Assembly: GCF_000237925.1 (NCBI RefSeq)
Contig: NW_017386049.1
Location: 62,001 to 126,000 of the forward strand
DNA: 64,000 bases
Source of the DNA: Schistosoma mansoni
Taxonomy: Eukaryota > Platyhelminthes > Trematoda > Strigeidida > Schistosomatidae
Direction of reading: 5' to 3'
The number at the start of each line of letters is the position of its first letter. The first letter of the stretch is position 1. Made by a program: the position numbers and the translations under genes. Positions 11,276-22,200 of this stretch are shown here, piece by piece. The notes under the pieces were generated by a model, which saw only the letters and a list, made by a program, of their open reading frames with translations, was not told the DNA's origin and did no database searches.

Positions 11276-11737
11276 CCACTTACTTGCTGTCAATTTACAC
11301 TAACCCTGGATCTAGCAACTTTAACTTGTTTGAATAATATCTAACATGAACAGTGGTAAACCTGACAGACATATTTTGGTAATCATTGTTTTGTTGTTTC
11401 GTGCTCTCTGTTTTAATTTGACTTTCTCTAGTTGTAGATAATTATCAATCATTCGTCGTGGCCTTGGGAATAACCCTAAACAACACCGTTCATAAATCAT
11501 CAGTCTATCCACTTAAGAAAAAAATAACAAGTTCCCTGCTGGATTACCGTGATACATGTCACATAAATAAACCACATAAACAATTACTGAATTAGTAAAC
11601 TAAAAACAATCTCCTGTGTCTCATGTTTTTTCTCTACATCCAATGTTGCTATATAGATCAAATTGATCATGCCTGTAAACTGGTGTGAATTGTGTAATTG
11701 TTATTATTTTTAGAATATATTATTATCATTATTTATT

Positions 11738-12589
11738 TGAATAACAGTCAAATGTATGTGTCCAGAATATTGAGTAACGTTATGTTCATCTATCACAGTG
11801 ATTGATATAGAACGTGACACAGAATGGGATGTGGACATTGTCATCAAGAAGAATAATCACGATCTCATAGTCAATCATTATGAGGCGTATTATTTAATCG
11901 AGTCTGAAAGCATCGTGATTGTTAATGATAGTTTCATAGATTGATAAACTGAAGACTTGAAATCAGGATGATTCTATTCGACCAGTATTACTGGACTAAA
12001 TTGAATCAACATTGTAGATGAATTTCATAGCTGAATAAAGACCTCCTATAAAGTGATGAACAAACTATCTGTTTTCACTTCATTTTGTATTAAGAAAAGT
12101 AGTCACCATATGTGAAATGAAAATTTCATTCATTTTTTCGTTTTGTATGTGTCAATGATTAACAGTCATATGAATGTATTAGTAGAGAACGGCATTTCTC
12201 ATTATAATGACAGCTCATATCATGCTCATTATACAAAAGAAAATATCATATAGTCTGATTAATTAGTTAAAATCTGATGATAAACAACAAGGACGTAAAA
12301 TGATTGATATTTGAACAACAAAAACAACCACCGAGGTCAACGGACAGATCACACTATCACATAATAGATACTATTCTTATCATTATTGTTACTTTTAGAA
12401 AAGTATTTCTTATGTGAATACGTATAATAGATTGAGAGAAGCCAAATGGTAGTTGTGATGATTATATGTGATATTGAAACACATATTGGTGACTGAATCG
12501 TCAAGTAACTGTACTCATTGTGGGTAGTTTTGAGAGGACGAATGAAGCAGGCTTTCTCTTTTGGTTGAACATATACTGTTAATCGTCAG
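11738..12589. other. No supportable gene
   Basis: AT-rich sequence without a recognisable exon, repeat or motif. Confidence 0.45.
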
Positions 12590-12880
12590 ACTGTCAGTCA
12601 GCTTCAGCGTAGAATCAGGCACATTTAAGCATCGGTCGAAGTTGCCATACCTCGTTAGCACAACAAGACGAACAACGTATTAATAGAAATAGTTAATTTA
12701 GTGGCGGTAGTATATAAAATAAAGGTTGTATAAAGGGATATACTATAGGAGGGAAGAACGTAATGAAGCAATTTTATTTTTAAGGTTTAAGGGAAGTTAG
12801 AGAGTGTATACACCTGCACCATTGTGATCGATTCTTACTCGCCATATTATATAGGGGTACTACTCCTAACTCAGGGTCTG
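12590..12880 (+). repeat. Dispersed repeat E
   Basis: Contains GTTGCCATACCTCGTTAGCA and a following stretch with ATAGTTAATTTAGTGG. Close copies lie at 27580-27850 (+) and 54770-54905 (-). The high copy number and absence of a frame suggest a solo LTR or other non-coding transposon end, but I cannot assign a family. Confidence 0.7.
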
Positions 12881-13059
12881 GAAAGTCGGAAACATGAAAA
12901 TTTCGCAAATGAGATAAAAATGATCTTGGTGGTCTTGTCTTAATATTCCAACACCAGACAATGGGTTTTAAGCGTTCTTACGCAATCACTGATCGAAATA
13001 CCTGTGATACATGTGATGTGAATGTGTATATGAATGGTGCGAATGGTCCACCAGAGTGC

Positions 13060-13285
13060 TTGGTACCTGTGTGGTTGCGCCACACGATTGAGTTGCGCTG
13101 GCCAGATTGTGGCGTTGAAGCGTGTATAGTGTCTGGTTCTCCTGTCTAGGGGCGGTGGGATTGAGCCATACTGCTCGGGTTAAGCCTGAGCTAGGCGATG
13201 TCTGACTCTCCTGTTAAACGAGATTAAACTGTACTGTTTGGATTGTCATATGAAAGTCTGGATGGTGTCTGATTCTCCTGAAAAG
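13060..13285 (+). repeat. Degenerate tandem units of about 70 bp
   Basis: The phrase GTCTGRTTCTCCTGT (or close variants) occurs at about 13129, 13200 and 13268, each after a G-rich block containing a GGCGTTGA/GGCGATG/GGATGGTG variant. The spacing is about 68-71 bp. The block is much richer in G+C than its surroundings. Confidence 0.55.
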
Positions 13286-13514
13286 TAATGTAAAATTACC
13301 CTGACCCACAAGGGTATATTATATAACTACAATGTTTAACTGTGATCAACCATAGAATATGAAAGTATTTTAAGCGGCATCTGAATCACTTGTCTTGAAA
13401 CTATTATTTCATTGTTCATAACTTTTGAATGGGGTTTCCTTTTTGTTACTTATCTAATCAAGTTCTATTAAGTGATGTATAACATGTACATGTACATCGA
13501 GATTTAAATTTTAC

Positions 13515-13975
13515 TATTTACACCTGCTCTTACTCGCCATGATATATAAGGGTTCTACCAACGACTGATGTAGTGTTCTAGATTATTCTTTACATTCCCT
13601 TCTTTTCAAGTTAGCTTTTTCTTGAAATTTTATTTATGACCAATTTTTTCTTATGTAGCTTTTAATAATTCCCCAAAATCAATAGCTCATTAAGTGTTGG
13701 ACATTGTATTCTTACCACATTGTTTTAAGTGGACTTGTTAAACTGAAGGCGTTTGATCATGCATCCGTACCAGATCATGTTACGACCCAGCGTTTGAATC
13801 AGCTTCAACGTTCACTAGCCAGATCAGAGCAAACGCTTCTCGAAATATTGGTAACGAATCAAATACTATGATCTAACGACTTATGGAGAGTTCTAGCTTA
13901 TTCTGTTCATTACCTTCTTTCAAGTAAGCTCTTTCTTGAAACTTCATATAAGACCAACTTTTCTTAGATCATGGA
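13515..13975 (+). repeat. Direct duplication of about 100 bp
   Basis: 13560-13660 and 13876-13970 both read through TTTCAAGTTAGC/TTTCAAGTAAGC, CTTTTTCTTGAAA/CTCTTTCTTGAAAC and GACCAA. The first copy is preceded by CTTACTCGCCAT, which also occurs near 12838 in repeat E. Confidence 0.5.
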
Positions 13976-14659
13976 TGAATTTCATTTCTTCACCGTTAAT
14001 CCAATTCACATTTCTACATTGAATTACATTTTTATTCTATTAACTAACACATAACAGTCTTACTCTAACGTGATAGTTAATCATTTCTCAAACTCTTATT
14101 CCAGCCATAGTAATGTTGATGAAAATGAATGATGAAATATCTTTACACATTGAAACTCCAATAAAATGCATTCTAACTATCTATATCTTCAAAATGTAAG
14201 TAGCATTATGGTTGGTATTCCATATTTCATTCATTCATCATTGACAGACCGTGATGTGAGTACTGCACAATCAGTAACGACATACTCTAATGTGACATAT
14301 GAATACCATTAAGGTTTATTGACTGAAAAGTTTCACAATGAAGATTTGTGGAAATCGGTCAGTGTATGACCATACCAATCGTGCAAAGTATCATTATGAA
14401 CCTGAGTAAAACCTTCTATATCCTGTCAATTTGTTATGTATAAAAGTCAAAGATGAAAAGATTTTACGTATCAAACAAATAAAGACACTTCTCATCGTGT
14501 AATCCATCAAACACATTTCAGTCAGTATATATTGTCCACGAATATGACCATGAAATAGTTCTTTAGTTCATCTCATTACGATTATATAATCGTTACTATA
14601 TCTTGGATTCATATGTTTGATTATTCTGCGTTCAATAAATAAATATGTTGATTGTAGTG

Positions 14660-15010
14660 AGAAGCAATGATCACTGGAGTTCAACTGGGTCTGTTGTGAG
14701 GTATCAACTGACTGAAGACAATGTTGGATGTGTCGCTCAATTTTGTGGATCGGCTGAAGTTAAACAATAACAATGTTGGATGCCGGACCAGTGGTCTAGT
14801 GTTTAAGCGTTCACGCGTGAGACTGATAGGTCCTAGTTCCGGATCTCGCGAGCTGGGATCGTGGATGCGCACTGGATGAGAAGTACCACAATAGGACGAA
14901 ACGGCCGTCCAGTGCATTCAGGTTTTCCATTATGGTCTAGCTTCAATTGACTCATGATCTCAACTGTATAAAATTACTAAAATCTCCACAAAACCCCCTT
15001 CTGATAATGA
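14660..15010 (+). mobile_element. Type II hammerhead SINE, full length
   Basis: Complete unit: a leader (GATCACTGGAGTTCAACTGG), a tRNA-like head with A-box-like AGTGGTCTAGTG, a ribozyme region at about 14868-14914 and the tail CTCCACAAAACCCCCTTCTG. The ribozyme core reads GGATGAGA instead of CTGAGGA, so this copy should not cleave. Confidence 0.8.
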
Positions 15011-15039
15011 TCATATGCTCACCAGTGACTGACTCCAAA

Positions 15040-15410
15040 GGGTATTTCCTAGAGTTCAGGTGAGAAGTTGTGGCCAGTGAAGCTAATCCATTTCAAGTAG
15101 GGACAGGTATCTACCTCAGTACATTGGAAGTTGGTTGCGCAATTTCGTGGATTGGTTGAGGTTAGACATTGACACCGCTGGATGCCTGCTCAGTGGTCCA
15201 TCGGTTTAGTGCTCTGGCACGAGACCGATAGGTCCTGGGTTGGAGTCCAGAGAGGCGAGATCACGGACGCGCACTGACGAGGAGTCTCACAATAGGACGA
15301 AACGGCCATCCGAAGCTTCCGGGTTATCCATGGTTGTCTAGCTTCAATTGACTTATCATCTCAACTATGTAAAAATTACTAAAATCTCCACAAGACCCTC
15401 TTCTGATAAC
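15040..15410 (+). mobile_element. Type II hammerhead SINE, full length
   Basis: Second unit in the same orientation immediately after the copy at 14660. The head has AGTGGTCCATCGG and the tail CTCCACAAGACCCTCTTCTG. Ribozyme region at about 15268-15318: the stem I arms (GCACTG and CCGAAGC) no longer pair, so it is probably inactive. Confidence 0.8.
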
Positions 15411-15682
15411 AGCAATATATTCATAGAAAAAGTTCTTTCAACTGTTCTCACAATCATTAAATTCACATGAGGAGACCTTAAATAGAAAAATGATATAAAG
15501 CAAATAATCAGAAGGGTTAGTGAAGTAAATAAATATAATCTTGATCAAACATTTGATGTAACTTGGCTATGGATTTCAATGTATACAAATGTCTCTATGT
15601 GAATCGTGAACGTACGATAAATTATTTTTGAAGTAGATAAGACATACATTACGGAAATCATCAGACTGCATCACAAGGTAAG

Positions 15683-15850
15683 CTTTAACCTGGAATCCTA
15701 AAAGGAAACGGAAAAGGGGAAGGTCGAAAAACACAACGTTGTGGATCGGGAGCAGATATTATTAGGATGAATAGCGACTGGAAACAACTGGAAAGGCTCT
15801 TCAGGACTGAGTTAGGAGGAGAATGCCGGAGGGCCAGTCTCCCACATTAT
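15683..15850 (+). pseudogene. RTE-like LINE 3' fragment
   Basis: Encodes a scrambled version of the C-terminal signature of the RTE elements here ([20 protein letters not shown]): WNPKRKRKRGRSKN. It is more diverged than the other RTE ends in the window. Confidence 0.5.
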
Positions 15851-16558
15851 ACGAACAGTCTATGTACCTCACTTGATGTTTGCTCTGGTTGTCAGTAGAA
15901 GTATCAGCCTCAAGACTTCCGAAGGAAATTGGCTTTCATCATGAAACGTTAGAACTCATCTAAATGAAGACCGCCTAACACTCAGGGTAGAGTTTAAATG
16001 GCATGAATTGTTTTTTATGGTTAGCGCTTTCTTAGAGACTTAGACTTCTACGGGATGTAGTCGCTAACCCCATGTTCAACTCTCCTCCTTTATCCGTGCT
16101 TAGAACTGTCAGTAATCTCAGAGGGGCTTTGGATGAGATCAAACTTATAGTATTTTGTAACCTTATATTTCAAATATTATAAATCACATACCATTAATTA
16201 AATCATCATTTAATTTGCAAGACTACACCTGATCATTAATTTAACTGTATACAATTACATTTAGGTAAATAAACAATGCAAACTTTGATATGATCTCGAT
16301 CATATGATGATCTTGTTACTTACTTACATCCAAAAAACAATCAATCTATATAAACAAACATAATAGAATGGTGTATAATTCACGCATTAAAAAACCAGTT
16401 TCAACGTACCATTAAGATTGTTTATTGACGTTTATGGAATGAAGATCTTCATCATGACTATTTACACCCACCGCTATTTATGAATGGTCAATTTGCGATA
16501 ACTATTTAAATATAATTAAACTATGATGTAGTCATAGGTATAGGTGAACTCCTTGAAA
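15851..16558. other. Upstream region of gene A; no element identified
   Basis: Unassigned AT-rich sequence before the first coding exon of gene A. It presumably holds the promoter and 5' UTR, but I see no motif that fixes the transcription start. Confidence 0.4.
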
Positions 16559-16624
16559 ATGTTATTAGATTTAGTAAATGGTTTACAGTTTATTCTAACA
16601 GAGATCATATTGATGATACTTCAG
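16559..16624 (+). CDS. Gene A exon 1: hydrophobic leader
   Basis: Codes for 22 residues starting MLLDLVNGLQFILTEII, then a perfect donor CAG/GTAAGT. Gene B has an exon of identical length (48399-48464) coding MMLDLFNRLFYILLEILRM; 13 of 22 residues agree. The segment could be a signal peptide or membrane anchor, which is unusual for an annexin. Confidence 0.6.
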
Positions 16625-16714
16625 GTAAGTTGAACTGTTTTTAAATATGTTATACGTTTAATGACTTTAAACGTTACATTCTTTGATTGTGATTATGATG
16701 TTTGTAAATGCTTG

Positions 16715-16862
16715 AAGCTAGACCACTATGGAAAAGCTGGAAACACTGGATGGTCGCTTCGTTCTGAGGAGTCCCGTTATAGGACGAAACGGCCGTCCAG
16801 TGATTCCGGGTTCTCCATGATGGTCTATCTTCAATTGACTCATGATTTCAACTATGAAAATT
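16715..16862 (+). mobile_element. Type II hammerhead SINE, short fold-back form
   Basis: The minus-sense tail (AAGCTAGACCACTATGG, then ACACTGGATGGTCGCTTCGT) runs directly into a plus-sense ribozyme (CTGAGGA, GTCCCGTTATAGGAC, GAA, ACGGCCGT, C) and tail, making a long hairpin. The ribozyme core is intact, but the 5' arm of stem I is lost at the junction. It sits in intron 1 of gene A. Confidence 0.75.
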
Positions 16863-16919
16863 TGTAAATTTTCAATTCTTGACTTACTGATAAATATTAC
16901 ATCCTAATTTCAATTTCAG

Positions 16920-16936
16920 TCTTATGATGAACCAAA
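16920..16936 (+). CDS. Gene A exon 2: 17-nt microexon
   Basis: Flanked by TTTCAG and GTAAGT. In phase it gives SYDEP plus two bases completed by exon 3 to Lys. Equivalent 17-nt exons in gene B lie at 49985-50001 and 53733-53749, with the same phases and similar sequence. Confidence 0.65.
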
Positions 16937-17033
16937 GTAAGTTAATACTTGTTATAACAGTTTCATAATCAATTTTTCTATGCTCAATTAGACTTATGAT
17001 CGTTGGAATTATGATATAGCGTTGAATAATCCT

Positions 17034-17225
17034 TATTTACTTACTTACTTACGCCTGTTATCCGTATTGGAGGAGCATAGTCCTCTCACTAGCATTCTCC
17101 ATCCAAGTCCGTGCGGAACAATCCTTTCCAGTTGTTTCCAGTTGCTATTCATCATTTTGATATCTGCTTCCCATTTTCGACTCAGTGTATTATTTGGTCT
17201 TCCTCTTTTCCGTCTATATTCATTA
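17034..17225 (-). pseudogene. RTE (SR2-like) LINE 3' end
   Basis: Starts on the plus strand with the ACTTACTTACTTAC tail complement, then the complement of the element's last codons (CGCCTGTTATCC...GGAGCATAG). The 5' side is truncated. It lies in intron 2 of gene A. Confidence 0.75.
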
Positions 17226-17337
17226 ATTCAGTGCAATACTAACTCCTTATTTGAAAATGTAGCTTTATTTTCAAAAATCATTTTCCACCGCTGAGTATAG
17301 ATTCAATCAATCCATAACAGTTCATATTGACAAACCC

Positions 17338-17640
17338 ATACTTACTTACGCCTGTTACTCCCAATGGAGCATATACCGCCGACCAGCATTCTCCAACCCA
17401 CTCTGTCTTGGGCCTTCCATTCTAGTCCTATCCAATTTTTGCTCACTTTCCTCATATCTGTCTCCATTTCTCGGCGTAATGTGTTCTTTAGTCGTCCTCT
17501 TCTCCTTTGGCCTTCAGGATTCCATGTGAGGGCTTGTCTTTTGACACAGTTGGGCGATTTCTTCAATATGTGTCCTATCCACTTCCAGCACTTCTTCCTG
17601 ATTTCTTCCTCCGCTGGAATCTGTTTTGTTAAATTATAAT
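17338..17640 (-). pseudogene. RTE (SR2-like) LINE C-terminal fragment
   Basis: Minus-strand frame carrying [20 protein letters not shown], then [20 protein letters not shown] and [14 protein letters not shown]. This is the conserved end of the RTE ORF also seen at 25800-26090. The tail CTTACTTACG complement marks the 3' end at 17338. 5' truncated, with no reverse transcriptase. Confidence 0.85.
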
Positions 17641-17924
17641 TGAATAGAATATAATTATTCAATGACAATATCATATTGATCTCATAAAAAGTTGATTATT
17701 TGGTGAAAATCATTCAAATTCTATCCGGATTTTTCTAAATCTATCACGATAACGACAATCTCAATTGCTATACAGATATGACTATGTTGAATCGAATAAT
17801 GTACCTAACCAATTTGTATATTGTTGTTTTCAATTGCTGGTAGCTTTCTAATTATAACCTAACTTTGACAATTTGTCTCATAATATGACTAGCAAATGTT
17901 TCGATAGACAGTCAGTAAGCAACC

Positions 17925-18155
17925 GCTGGATGCCGGCTCAGTGGTCTAGAGGTTAAGTGCTCTGGCGCGAGACTGATTGGTCCTGAGTTTGAATCCCGCG
18001 AGGCGAGATCGTGGATGCGCACTGCTGAGGAGTCTCACAATTGGAAGATATGGCCGTCCAGTGCTTTCAGGTTTTGCATGGTGGTCTAGCTACAACTGAC
18101 TCATGATCTCAACCATATAAAATTACTAAAATCTTCACCAAAACCCTCTTGTGGT
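17925..18155 (+). mobile_element. Type II hammerhead SINE, 5' truncated
   Basis: Begins in the tRNA-like head (GGCTCAGTGGTCTAGAGG) and ends with the CTTCACCAAAACCCTC tail. In the ribozyme region (about 18019-18065) the GAC-GAA element has become GAAGAT, so it is inactive. Confidence 0.8.
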
Positions 18156-18430
18156 AGTAAGCAATATAGTTATCTTCACTTCATAAATACCAAACCTACA
18201 ATCTTAATTTTATACATTGATAAACATAAATCCTGTTGATTGTCTGTCAACGTCCGACATTATGAGAAATAGTTATAACTTCTCACTTTGAATCAGTAAC
18301 TCTCTTTAGTATCCACACATTTTAAAACTAAGTACCACACAATCTGGAATACGTTATTTAAACGGATAGATTTTAAATCGGATTTTGTCTTTTGAATTTT
18401 AAACTGCAGTTCAATTTTCCATCATTTCAG

Positions 18431-18555
18431 GCCACCATTCGTTCGTTCACAGTTTCATTATGTCAATGTGGAGGGAATTCTTTTTGAGCCAAAGATAGTT
18501 AGTTCTGGAACGTCTGCTAACATACAAGTCTACAAAATAGGAAATTCTACTAAAG
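18431..18555 (+). CDS. Gene A exon 3: N-terminal region
   Basis: Acceptor TTTCAG, 125 nt, encoding PPFVRSQFHYVNVEGILFEP and IQVYKIGNSTK. The donor is AAAG/GCAAGT, the strong consensus for a GC-AG intron. The homologous exons in gene B are 51401-51525 (also 125 nt; YITTEGIISLTEIV and YRIGNETK) and 55364-55491 (128 nt; TFIRSPLNHIDLQGNVYQPK). Confidence 0.7.
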
Positions 18556-19212
18556 GCAAGTGGACATTGCTTTCATGATTCGGCCTACGAGTCAATTGAT
18601 GTCATAAAGACTGGTAATATGCGTAAATGTAAATAAATTTGTTGAAATGTGTGTGTATATCGTTAACTTACATGGAAAATACGAGAATAATACTCAGAAG
18701 TGTTTTTGAACACGAGTTCCTAGAATAGCTGTCTATGTAACATGATCTTCAACGGCAGATGAACCGATAAATACAAAAGAAAGATGGATAACCTAAGTAA
18801 TTTACTTTCGACTCTAGTAGCCACAGTTGGATGCATTGAATACATGGATTGTACTTAAACCTCACAAAACGTTCAGCAACATGTATTGTATGGCTTAGCG
18901 ATCAAAATAACAGTTGTTGGAATGTAGGACTATAAATCCAGAGTTCTATTCACTGTGTCAGCCTCTTAGATTTGAAACATAGAGGAGCTCCACTGATGGA
19001 TGAAACAGATGTTTATTGTATTCTGAATCCAAATGGATATGACTTATGTTGTGAAAATTCTGTGATCTCTACAAAACCCTACACTTATTATAAGCCTTGG
19101 TCTCATAACCTGTGGCTTTTATAATGTTCTCCTAAACCCTGAATTCATCATTCAGAACATTAATTTGTATTTATAACCGTAGGATATAATAAACACTTGT
19201 TTAAAAAATCTT

Positions 19213-19475
19213 TTTATAGAGTTGAGATCACGAAGCAATTGAAGCTAAACAACCATGGAAAACCTGGAAGCACTGGAGAGCCGTTTCCTCCCATTATGAG
19301 ACTCTTCGGCAGTGCTCATCCACGATCCCGCACTTGCGAGACTCCAACCCAGGACATACCAGTCTCGCGCCGAAGCACTTAACCGATAGACCAGTGAGCC
19401 GGTATCCAACGGTGTTAATGTCTTTAATTGCCTCATGATCTCAACTCTATAAAATTACTAAAATCTTCACCAACC
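19213..19475 (-). mobile_element. Type II hammerhead SINE (minus) with inverted tail
   Basis: The minus-sense copy occupies 19213-19430. A plus-sense tail (CTCATGATCTCAACTC...CTTCACCAACCCCCTT) follows at 19430-19475, so both outer ends are the same terminal sequence in inverted orientation. The ribozyme core reads CCGAAGA, which is inactive. Confidence 0.75.
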
Positions 19476-19558
19476 CCCTTGAGAAAATCTTTTGTTCACA
19501 TATGTATGTCTATAATAATATGATTGTATTAAACCTTTTAATCTTCGATACTTCACAG

Positions 19559-19653
19559 CTCACCAAACAGAGATGATTATGAATGTTTTATTATCAAGTT
19601 CAAATGCAGAACGACAAAATATTATGCATCAGTACAACAGGATTTTAAAAAAG
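19559..19653 (+). CDS. Gene A exon 4: annexin repeat 1
   Basis: Acceptor TCACAG, 95 nt, donor AAG/GTTTGT. Joined in phase to exon 3 it reads AHQTEMIMNVLLSSSNAERQ then NIMHQYNRILKK, matching the annexin helix A-B pattern (tde..i..vL..rsNaeRq.I...Y). The gene B counterpart is 60139-60275. Confidence 0.8.
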
Positions 19654-19914
19654 GTTTGTCTATGATGCCTTTTATTTAAATATTATGTAATACGTTCTCG
19701 CGCTCCGATGGTTCTTAAATGTATCTCAGAAGATGATATACGTAATGATAAATAATTTACTAGTCGCTATAACTAGTTAGAAACGAGAATCAGTAATACT
19801 TATCAGCAGACCTCAGCAAATTCCTGGAAAATGATTTCAGCAGCTTGGAAAACTAAAACTGCTTCGTCAAATGAATGTTAATTTGAAGAGTCCAAGTAGA
19901 TTGTAGATAATGTT

Positions 19915-20115
19915 GGATAAAAGTTGGTTTAGTGGTTTATCAGTTGAGTGCTCTGGCACGAGACTGGTAGGTTCTGGGTTCGAATTTCGTGAATGTGGGA
20001 TCGTTAATGCGCACTACTGAGGAGTCCCATAATAGGACGAAACGGCCGTTCAGTGCTTCTAGGTTTTCCATGGAGGTCTAGCTTCAAATAACTTATGTTT
20101 TCAACTATGAACAAG
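19915..20115 (+). mobile_element. Type II hammerhead SINE, 5' truncated
   Basis: tRNA-like head with CTGGGTTCGAATTTCG, ribozyme at about 20012-20056, tail degraded after CTTATGTTTTCAAC. The core CTGAGGA and GAA are intact. The cleavage triplet is GTT, and one stem I pair is lost (GCACTA against CAGTGC). Confidence 0.8.
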
Positions 20116-20551
20116 TTCAATTACTTACACCGAAATCAAGCCATCGTAACTAATTAGGACATCCTTGTAAGAAGTTCGAATGATCTCAAATGGTAGAAAT
20201 TGTCTTTTATAAACGTTTATTTTCTTCACTTCAACATACTGGTATCATAATTGATGAATGCATTTCTAACTAATTTGGATGCTAAGACTATGATAACTAA
20301 ATGAAATTGACATAGCTTTCTACATGTTCGAATATCAAATGATAGGTATTATAGAAGACAGTAACTTATCCTCAGTGATTTGAATGTATTCACTATATGA
20401 CTTTGTAGTCAACTACGACATATCTACTATTTTTTGAGACCCATGGAGTGAAACGCTCGTTGAGTGATCTGTCTAAAAGTACGTTTCATAGCTGTCATTC
20501 GTAGCCCTATTCTATAATATTACTAACTGTCTTGTTTTCTTTACTATTTAG

Positions 20552-20750
20552 CCTCTATTGAACGAAAAAGAAAACATTAAATCGGGATTAATGTATCAGT
20601 TATTTGAAAACCTACTAACAGACACATCTATTTTATTAGCTGATGAATTGTACAGAGCAATAATGTCTACCGATGTACGAAGAACGACAAGTTTACTGAT
20701 TGATTTCTGGGGTGATGAATTTGATCAAGTAGAAAATGCTTATAAAATAT
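20552..20750 (+). CDS. Gene A exon 5: annexin repeat
   Basis: Acceptor ATTTAG, 199 nt, donor ATAT/GTTAGT. Encodes LFENLLTDTSILLADELYRA and RRTTSLLIDFWGDEFDQVEN before AYKI: the end of one annexin repeat and the start of the next. Gene B exon 62053-62251 is also exactly 199 nt, with the same phases and about two thirds identical residues. Confidence 0.85.
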
Positions 20751-20811
20751 GTTAGTACATTTTAAATGCTTATTTTTTATTCCATTTCTTACCATTACAT
20801 GTTGTATAAAG

Positions 20812-20944
20812 GTGGAAAAGAGAGCAACGATCTGGATTACGTCAGTTAGTTGAGTCAAAACCTTTAGCACCGATATTCACAAACCTATTAGAAGGAAATA
20901 TTACTCCCCTTCAAGCTACTGAACTTAGTATCCAAGGGAAATTT
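20812..20944 (+). pseudogene. Gene A exon 6 candidate, frame disrupted
   Basis: After a 61-bp intron, a frame reads WKREQRSGLRQLVESKPLAP then IFTNLLEGNITPLQATELS. This fits the D-E helices of an annexin repeat and resembles gene B LLNGIGIQNTEILDLTEQNI. Joining it to exon 5 at the only nearby AG leaves the frame one base short; the in-phase reading would hit a TAG. Either a one-base deletion or an error. Confidence 0.5.
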
Positions 20945-21691
20945 GTGTTAGTTTCTTGATTGATAGTTACCTTGTTCAAGTCCGAACTCTAGCACTAAAC
21001 TCCAGATGCATCTAGATGATTAGGGCGAAGTAAAATGAATTACATATCTTACAATTCATCACTAACTCTAACCAAAATAAATAACCATGCTTATGACAAC
21101 ACAGAATTGCTGACGGTTAACAATAACTAGTGTGAAATCAATAGAAATTCAGGGTTGAATGATTAGGGCAGCTTATGAATACACGTTAGGCGGACACAAA
21201 CCCGTGAATTCTCATGATTCGACATCTTTCTTCATCAAATTTATTCTCGAATTTTATCAAAGTATTTTACTGTGTTTGCAGTGAAAGTTTGTAGTGACCT
21301 GATTTTCTCGACGAGAACACGATTGGTGTAACGGAAACAATTATTATTATTATAATCAAAAGTACCAGTGATTGTTCTACCGTACTAGTTTTGTTTAACT
21401 GTATCAAAATCACTTTTCGTTCGGTCGCCCTCCTTGTCCGTTCGAACGTTCTTACTCTCTGCCTTTATTGTCTGTACTCGTTGGTATGTCTCGGTATTCT
21501 TTCGATGCCACGAGATCACCAATAAATATTCTTTATCTGGACTAATTACAGTTTTCTGGTTTATGAGCTATCAAAGGAATCAAGTCGATTTCAGGCTCGT
21601 AATCTTACTGTAGTGGTGATCATAGTCAACGGAGACTCGAAGCCATCTATAAGTTCGTTCTCTGTACTGTTTGAATGTTCAACTTATATTC

Positions 21692-21993
21692 AGACTTAAA
21701 AGTATTAAAGAAGTAGTGCACCCTAATTATTACATTTTCATTCATTCATCAATAAATAACGTGAATTCTACAAACTCTGCTCTCTACATTGCAAATTCTG
21801 TAGAACCATTCTGGAAGTCTATAGAGAAACACTTTGGAAAATCTGTAAAATCTATTTAACATTGTGTAGTTGAAACAAGAAAAAATGAACCTAAACTAGA
21901 AGATCCAACAAAAGGTCGAGGTGTTAAACCGATAGTTAACAAAACAGCAGTTAGTGAGGTGTTCTATGACATAATGGTCGTGTTGGATCCTAA
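21692..21993 (+). pseudogene. Gene A exon 7 candidate with in-frame stop
   Basis: Encodes VEPFWKSIEKHFGKSVKSI, a TAA (21857-21859), then HCVVETRKNEPKLEDPTKGR and TAVSEVFYDIMVVLDP up to a GTACGT donor at 21994. Gene B at 63830 has SIWKSIEERFGKPTEDFLQC with no stop at that site. The frame stays open for over 40 codons after the stop and meets exon 8 in the correct phase (2), so the stop is the only local fault. The acceptor and entry phase at 21692 are uncertain. Confidence 0.55.
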
Positions 21994-22102
21994 GTACGTC
22001 CAAATTTTGGGAGAACACTGAGTAACTTTTCGGTTTTTAGTATTAGTCAGACTCTTTGCATGAACAAGTGTTTATATTTCACTCAAGATGTTTAAATATT
22101 CC

Positions 22103-22200
22103 TAACCTTCATCGACTTTGCTTGTCGTCTTGTTATTTCATACATGAAGATTGGAGTTCGGAAGGAAACGCGTTTTCGCCTGTTATAAAAGATTCTATTC
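22103..22200 (+). repeat. Direct duplication, left arm
   Basis: About 98 bp, repeated with some divergence at 22408-22515 (shared CTTGTTATTTCATACAT and AAAGATTCTATTC). The two arms enclose the repeat C fragment at 22196-22407. Confidence 0.7.

Larger units (their letters stand above)
6817..11737 (+). mobile_element. CR1-clade non-LTR retrotransposon, decayed and chimeric
   Basis: In order: ORF1 remnant, endonuclease remnant, reverse-transcriptase ORF and a 3' UTR that matches the second copy at 57036-59690. Both UTRs contain TGATCATGCCTGTAAACTGG (on the element strand). Sequence at 9040-9545 is a shrunken version of the segment that follows it, so this copy is a recombinant or a nested pair. 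Structure and motifs fit the SR1/Perere group of CR1-like elements in schistosomes. Confidence 0.85.

Noticed and set aside
15160-15250. Possible tRNA gene in type II SINE heads (also 17930, 19930, 39930)
   Set aside because: Same reason: SINE promoter regions repeated many times, without a full acceptor stem.
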